Assembly (NCBI GenBank): GCA_963740065.1
Contig: CAVUCS010000006.1
Span: forward strand, 310,001 to 374,000
Source of the DNA: DASVDE01 sp963740065
GTDB lineage: Bacteria > Actinomycetota > Thermoleophilia > Solirubrobacterales > 70-9
DNA: 64,000 nucleotides
Direction: 5' to 3'
Positions 60,337 through 64,000 of this stretch are shown here, one piece after another (position 1 is the first letter of the stretch; each line of letters begins with the position of its first letter). Under the pieces are notes generated by a model, which saw only the letters and a list, made by a program, of their open reading frames with translations, was not told where the DNA came from and ran no database searches. Position numbers and translations under genes: made by a program.

Positions 60337-61656
60337 TCAGGCGCGATTGGAGACGGGGTTGTGGATTGCGGATCGAAGCTCAGCGACTCGCTCGGACAGC
60401 TTTGAATCCTCGTCGAGGCGCGCTTCGACGCGACGGACTGAGTTGAGCACGGTCGAGTGATCCCGGCCGCCGTAGAGGCGCCCGATTTGGGGGAGGGAGA
60501 GATCGGTCAGCTCACGGGTGAGGAAGATCGCCACTTGTCGTGCCCGCACCGGTGTAGCGGCTCGGGTCGAGCCGACCAGCTCAGCGCGGGAGATCCCGAA
60601 CGAGGTCGCCACCCGTTGCTGAATCTCCTCGACCGGCGTCGCCTGTGGTGTGCGGGAGGGGGTTGGGATTACCTCCGCGATCAGCTCCGAGCTGAGTGGC
60701 TTCGCCATCAGCGAGGCGTGGGCGATCGCCCTGGTGAGGCCACCGTGAAGCTGGCGCACGTTGGCATCGATCCGCTCCGCCAACTCAGCCAACGCACGGC
60801 CATCGGCAATCTCGACTCCCGCCTCCCGCACGAGGCGCCGTAGGACCGTGAGCCGGGTGTTGAGGTTCGGCCGGTCGACCGCGACGGTCAACCCCCACTC
60901 AAAACGGTCGCGAAGGCGCTGTTCGAGGTCCGCCAGTTCACTGGGCAAGCGATCGGCGGAAAGGACCAGCTGGCTGCCGGATTCATAGAGGGCGTTGAAA
61001 GTGTGGAAGAACTCTTCTTCGGTGCGCTGTTTGCCCTCGAGGAACTGCACGTCGTCGATCAGCAGTACGTCGAGATCGCGATAGCGACTCTTGAAAGCGT
61101 CGGCGCCGGCGCTGCGCAGGGCGCCGACGAATTCGTTGGTGAAGCATTCAGCGGTCGTGTAGCGAACGCTGAGCCCCGGCGCGTTGGCGCGAAGGTAGTT
61201 GGCGATCGCGACCAGGAGATGGGTCTTTCCAAGCCCCGGAGGCCCGTGCAGGAAAAGCGGGTTGTAAGCCTCTCCCGGTGCCTCGGCCACGGCCAAGGCG
61301 GCGGCGTGGGCCATGCGGTTCCCGTCTCCGATCACAAACCGCTCGAAGGTGTAGTTCGGGTTTGTCCCCGCTTCGCCCGCACCGCAATCTGACCTGGTTT
61401 CGACAACAGCCCCAAAGCCCACATTCCGCAGCCCAGTGCCGTTCAAAGCCTCCTGAATCAGTGACGAGTACCGTCGTTCGACCCATGCCCGAATGCCATC
61501 CGGGGCGGAGAGGAACAGAGTCTCTCCCTGGATCCCCTCAAACTCCAGCGGCTCCAACCAAAGTCTGTAGGTCGACTCGGGAACCGAAGCCCGCAACCGC
61601 TCGCGAATCGCTCCCCAAAGGGCCTTCGAATCGTCGTGAGCAGCTGCGGGTTCCAC
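60337..61656 (-). CDS. dnaA: Chromosomal replication initiator DnaA
   Basis: 439 residues from GTG 61656; the frame upstream overlaps the rpmH promoter and lacks family sequence. Domain I (SKALWGAIRERLRASVPEST) is followed by the AAA+ domain with Walker A HGPPGLGKTHLLVAIANYL and Walker B DVLLIDDVQFLEGKQRTEEE, then the DNA-binding domain with RLYGGRDHSTVLNSVRRVE. Domain II is very short. It is divergent from rpmH. Confidence 0.97.
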   Translation of the reverse strand: MEPAAAHDDSKALWGAIRERLRASVPESTYRLWLEPLEFEGIQGETLFLSAPDGIRAWVERRYSSLIQEALNGTGLRNVGFGAVVETRSDCGAGEAGTNPNYTFERFVIGDGNRMAHAAALAVAEAPGEAYNPLFLHGPPGLGKTHLLVAIANYLRANAPGLSVRYTTAECFTNEFVGALRSAGADAFKSRYRDLDVLLIDDVQFLEGKQRTEEEFFHTFNALYESGSQLVLSADRLPSELADLEQRLRDRFEWGLTVAVDRPNLNTRLTVLRRLVREAGVEIADGRALAELAERIDANVRQLHGGLTRAIAHASLMAKPLSSELIAEVIPTPSRTPQATPVEEIQQRVATSFGISRAELVGSTRAATPVRARQVAIFLTRELTDLSLPQIGRLYGGRDHSTVLNSVRRVEARLDEDSKLSERVAELRSAIHNPVSNRA

Positions 61657-61731
61657 CGACGAGCGACCATAGCGCCGGCCCCGTGGCCCAAATTTCCACG
61701 GTCCGCAAATGCCGTAGAAAAGATCGACGCC

Positions 61732-61737
61732 TATACT
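61732..61737 (+). promoter_or_regulatory. -10 element of rpmH
   Basis: TATACT lies ten bases before ATG 61748. It is the best -10 match in the dnaA-rpmH gap, and no convincing -35 is seen. Confidence 0.5.
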
Positions 61738-61747
61738 CCGCCACCGG

Positions 61748-61882
61748 ATGAAGCGCACCTACCAGCCCAAGAAGCGCAAGCGCGCCAAGACCCATGGCTT
61801 TCGGGCGCGGATGAGCACCCGTGCCGGTCGCTCCATTATTAAGCGACGGCGGCGCAAAGGCCGGAAGCGCCTGACGGTGTAG
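61748..61882 (+). CDS. rpmH: 50S ribosomal protein L34
   Basis: 44 residues beginning MKRTYQPKKRKRAKTHGFRA and ending KGRKRLTV, the invariant L34 pattern. It is first of the rpmH-rnpA-yidD-yidC-jag run, and its TAG is followed directly by the rnpA ATG. Confidence 0.98.
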   Translation: MKRTYQPKKRKRAKTHGFRARMSTRAGRSIIKRRRRKGRKRLTV

Positions 61883-62248
61883 ATGGCGGCGCCGAGACGC
61901 CGCCGCCTCTCGCGCAGCGGCGAGTTCGACCGCGTATACCGCGATGGCTCCTCCCATGCGACTCGCTACCTCGTCCTCTACAGCTTTCCCCGTCGCGACG
62001 ACGATGAAGGCGAGCGCGAGGTGAGGCTCGGAGTTTCCGCCAGCCGCAAGATCGGCGGCGCCGTCGACCGCAACCGCGCTAAGCGGGTGCTGCGTGAGGC
62101 TTTTTGGGGCCTTTCCGATCGTCTGCCCGCGGGTCACGACTTCGTCTTGGTCGCTCGACCGGAAATCGGCGCCCTGATCGAGCGCGAGGGCGCCGGTGGC
62201 GTTACGAAGAACATCGAGGAAGCGTTGGCGGGGGGGCGTTCCACGTGA
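61883..62248 (+). CDS. rnpA: Ribonuclease P protein component
   Basis: 121 residues. It assists the RNase P RNA in tRNA 5' processing. LSRSGEFDRVYRDGSSHATR, VRLGVSASRKIGGAVDRNRA and KRVLREAFW form the signature (RNR motif). The gene starts at the base after the rpmH stop and ends in a GTGA overlap with yidD. Confidence 0.95.
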   Translation: MAAPRRRRLSRSGEFDRVYRDGSSHATRYLVLYSFPRRDDDEGEREVRLGVSASRKIGGAVDRNRAKRVLREAFWGLSDRLPAGHDFVLVARPEIGALIEREGAGGVTKNIEEALAGGRST

Positions 62249-62517
62249 AACGCGTTTTCCTGGCGCCGATCCGCGCCTACCAGCGCTGGATTTCCCCATC
62301 CCGCCCGCGTCGTTGCCGCTACGAGCCGACCTGCTCCGCCTACGCAACCGAGGCGATCGAGCGCTTCGGCGTTGCCCGCGGCGCACTCTTGGCTTCATGG
62401 CGACTGTTGCGCTGCAACCCCTTCAGCCACGGCGGCTTCGACCCCGTCCCACGCCGCTTCACGCTGCGGGTCGGGCCAGTCGATCCGGCTGAATACCACG
62501 GTGAGGTCCACGGCTAA
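62245..62517 (+). CDS. yidD: Membrane protein insertion efficiency factor
   Basis: 90 residues from GTG 62245. YQRWISPSRPRRCRYEPTCS, YATEAIERFG and LLRCNPFSHGGFDPV are the conserved YidD motifs with three Cys. It assists YidC. Its start overlaps rnpA and its TAA overlaps the yidC ATG. Confidence 0.95.
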   Translation: MKRVFLAPIRAYQRWISPSRPRRCRYEPTCSAYATEAIERFGVARGALLASWRLLRCNPFSHGGFDPVPRRFTLRVGPVDPAEYHGEVHG

Positions 62518-63296
62518 TGCTGCCCCTCGGTCTTCAGCTCGCGCCCCAGTTCCTGGTCGACATCGCCGACTCGGTCCTCACCTTCTTCCACAACAGCGTG
62601 GGCCTTACCTGGGGCGGAGCGATCATCGCTCTGACGATCACGGCGCGCGCTCTGCTGGTGCCGCTCACCTACAAATCCCTGAAAGGGATGCGGGCGCTGC
62701 AAGCGCTGCAGCCGCAGCTGAAAGCGATCCAGGCCAGATTCAGAAACGACCGCCAGCGCATGCAGCAGGAGATGATGCGCTTCTATCAGGAGAACAGAGT
62801 CAACCCGTTTGCCTCCTGCATTCCGCTTCTGGCGCAGCTGCCGATCTTCCTCACCCTCTTTTACGTCCTTCAGCACGACCTCCGTTACGACATCTGCGGC
62901 CAAACGGCAAAGGTGTGCAGCGAGGTTCCGCCCGGCAACTGGGGGGAGAACTTTCTCTTCATTCCCGACCTGACCGCGAAGGCGACTGGGGCCGTCCTGA
63001 TCACCCTGCTGGTCTTGTACGTCGTTACGCAGCTGGTTTCCGGGCTGGTGTCGACGGTCACCGCCGACAAAAACCAACGGATAATGGTTTTGGCTCTGCC
63101 GCTGGTGTTCGTGCCGATCATCGTCAACTTTCCGGCGGGGCTGATCCTCTACTGGATCACGACCAACCTTTGGACGATCGGCCAGCAGTACACGATCCAA
63201 AAACTCGTGCCCGCCCCCGTGGTGCCCACGGCTGAAGAGGTCACGGCGGCAAAGCCGCCGCCTCCGCCGCCGAGAAGACGCAAGAAGCGGCGCTAG
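62517..63296 (+). CDS. yidC: Membrane protein insertase YidC/Oxa1
   Basis: 259 residues, the short Oxa1-like form without a large periplasmic domain. About five helices include SVLTFFHNSVGLTWGGAII, the cytoplasmic hairpin SLKGMRALQALQPQLKAIQA and QQEMMRFYQENRVNPFASC, and later LITLLVLYVVTQLVSGLV. It ends in a Pro/Lys/Arg tail (PPPPPPRRRKKRR) expected to bind ribosomes. No lipoprotein Cys is seen. Confidence 0.96.
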   Translation: MLPLGLQLAPQFLVDIADSVLTFFHNSVGLTWGGAIIALTITARALLVPLTYKSLKGMRALQALQPQLKAIQARFRNDRQRMQQEMMRFYQENRVNPFASCIPLLAQLPIFLTLFYVLQHDLRYDICGQTAKVCSEVPPGNWGENFLFIPDLTAKATGAVLITLLVLYVVTQLVSGLVSTVTADKNQRIMVLALPLVFVPIIVNFPAGLILYWITTNLWTIGQQYTIQKLVPAPVVPTAEEVTAAKPPPPPPRRRKKRR

Positions 63297-63299
63297 GGT
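63294..63299 (+). promoter_or_regulatory. Possible -10 element before jag
   Basis: TAGGGT overlaps the yidC stop and ends seven bases before GTG 63307, the spacing seen at leaderless genes here. Co-transcription with yidC is equally possible. Confidence 0.35.
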
Positions 63300-63306
63300 G
63301 GGAAAC

Positions 63307-63789
63307 GTGAGCGAGGACTTTGATTGGCCAGGGGAGCCCGCCGAAAGGGTGCGTGAGCTCGTCGAGGGCGTGCTCGATGAGCTTGACCTCGACGGGGAAG
63401 TTGAGGTCTCTGAGGACGAGCACCGAATCGAAGCCGTTGTCGAAGGCGACGACGACTACGGATTGCTGATCGGCAAGCGGGGGCAGACGATCGACGCTCT
63501 CCAGTTGCTCTGTTACCAGGCTGCCTTTCGGGGGATGCGGGAGCGCAAGCGCGTCGTGGTCGATGCCGCCGGGTATCGGGAGCGGCGCCGGGAGACCCTG
63601 GAGTCGCGCGCCGACCGGGCCGCTGAGCAGGCCCTTAGCGCCGGCCACTCGGTGGAGATGGACCCGATGTCCGCTCAGGAGCGGCGGGTCGTGCACGAGC
63701 GGCTTAAGGAGCGGTCTGGGGTTGAGACGTACAGCGAAGGGGACGAACCGCGTCGATGCGTGGTTGTGGCCCCGCTCGTCTCCGAGTAG
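63307..63789 (+). CDS. jag: KH/R3H RNA-binding protein Jag (KhpB)
   Basis: 160 residues without a Jag_N domain. The KH domain contains GLLIGKRGQTIDALQLLCYQ and the R3H domain contains EMDPMSAQERRVVHERL. GTG 63307 is chosen because MSEDFDWPGEPAERV-like starts are typical; GTG 63298 is possible. The stop overlaps hairpin copy E by one base. Confidence 0.93.
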   Translation: MSEDFDWPGEPAERVRELVEGVLDELDLDGEVEVSEDEHRIEAVVEGDDDYGLLIGKRGQTIDALQLLCYQAAFRGMRERKRVVVDAAGYRERRRETLESRADRAAEQALSAGHSVEMDPMSAQERRVVHERLKERSGVETYSEGDEPRRCVVVAPLVSE

Positions 63790-63903
63790 GGACTCATCCC
63801 GGCAGGGGTTTCGCTTAACTTTTTCGAGAGGCCGTTGAGGCTAACGCCCGTGGGTAAGCAGCGAAAAAGTACAAGACGCTTCACCCCTACCGGGATGAGT
63901 CCC
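63789..63903. repeat. Intergenic long-hairpin element, copy E
   Basis: 21-bp arms at 63789-63809 and 63883-63903 pair except for one C-A mismatch (GGCAGGGGT versus ACCCCTACC). The core has TCGCTTAACTTTTTCG and CGAAAAAGTACAAGACGCTT. The right arm contains the likely rsmG start codon. Confidence 0.85.
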
Positions 63904-64000
63904 TCGCAGGAGGCGGCGCTGACGACGATCCTCGACTTGCTTGCAGAGGAAAAAGCTTCTGTTAGTTCGATTGTGGATGAGCGGGCTTGGCGGGTGCATG
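63895..64000 (+). CDS. rsmG: 16S rRNA (guanine-N7) methyltransferase RsmG, N-terminal part (partial)
   Basis: 35 codons to the window edge: MSPSQEAALTTILDLLAEEK then ASVSSIVDERAWRVH, the N-terminal helix and start of the conserved H-x-x-D-S-L segment of RsmG/GidB. Position after jag is the standard order. ATG 63895 lies inside the right arm of hairpin copy E, so the true start might be further downstream. Confidence 0.7.
   Translation, partial: MSPSQEAALTTILDLLAEEKASVSSIVDERAWRVH

Noticed and set aside
24762..63903. CRISPR array
   Set aside because: The repeats are dispersed singly over 39 kb and differ in their arms. There are no regularly spaced direct repeats and no cas genes.

Overview
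The window is high-GC chromosomal DNA from an actinobacterium, most likely of the class Thermoleophilia (Solirubrobacterales-like). The placement rests on GC-rich codon use, the actinobacterial fhaA-fhaB-stp-rodA-pbpA-pknB envelope-signalling cluster, and an origin-type block read as gyrA-gyrB-dciA-recF-dnaN-dnaA on the minus strand and rpmH-rnpA-yidD-yidC-jag-rsmG on the plus strand. The species-level identity is inference.

Layout. 1-4.9 kb: end of an E1-beta gene, a lipoyl-bearing E2 acyltransferase, a broken membrane-protein gene, and lipB-lipA, which make lipoate for E2. 4.9-24.8 kb: mixed genes: a secreted YVTN/PKD protein, two tRNA-Ala genes around a very acidic protein, a vapBC-like toxin-antitoxin pair with a frameshifted toxin, a beta-lactamase-fold hydrolase, a holin-like/phosphodiesterase fusion, an MMPL exporter, a UDP-sugar dehydrogenase, a TetR regulator, a crotonase, a patatin-like protein, a sugar porter, metF and a DUF3105 protein. 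24.9-38.5 kb: surface-polysaccharide region: FemAB-like and GNAT transferases, an initiating sugar phosphotransferase, three glycosyltransferases, a Wzx flippase, a frameshifted Wzy/O-antigen ligase, a LytR_C protein, a CapD/FlaA1-type dehydratase, DedA, UppP, then purM. 39.5-50.1 kb: Ser/Thr kinases, Ddl, PASTA kinase, PBP, RodA, PP2C phosphatase and two FHA proteins controlling cell-wall growth. 50.2-52.6 kb: a CARDB-like membrane protein, pheA and an HNH nuclease. 52.6-64 kb: replication-origin block. No gap between genes exceeds 300 bases.

The most unusual content is repetitive. (1) A GC-rich palindrome of about 77-97 bp, bounded by CGCGGGT and ACCCGCG, occurs five times, always inside protein-coding sequence. 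It adds peptides in frame in the E2 linkers and the Wzy-like protein, and coincides with frame breaks in two genes. It recalls the Rickettsia palindromic elements in concept. (2) A separate intergenic hairpin of about 77-116 bp occurs five times plus one half copy. Its 20-22 bp arms differ between copies but stay complementary, and its core (CCGCTTAACTTTTT ... AAAAAGTACAAG) is conserved. (3) A smaller pair of hairpins shares CACTCCGCTG arms.

Many solitary genes carry a -10-like hexamer ending exactly 6-7 bases before the start codon, suggesting widespread leaderless transcription, while operon genes use NTGA overlaps. Single-base frame breaks are found only in accessory genes. The roughly 25 kb of housekeeping genes are intact.
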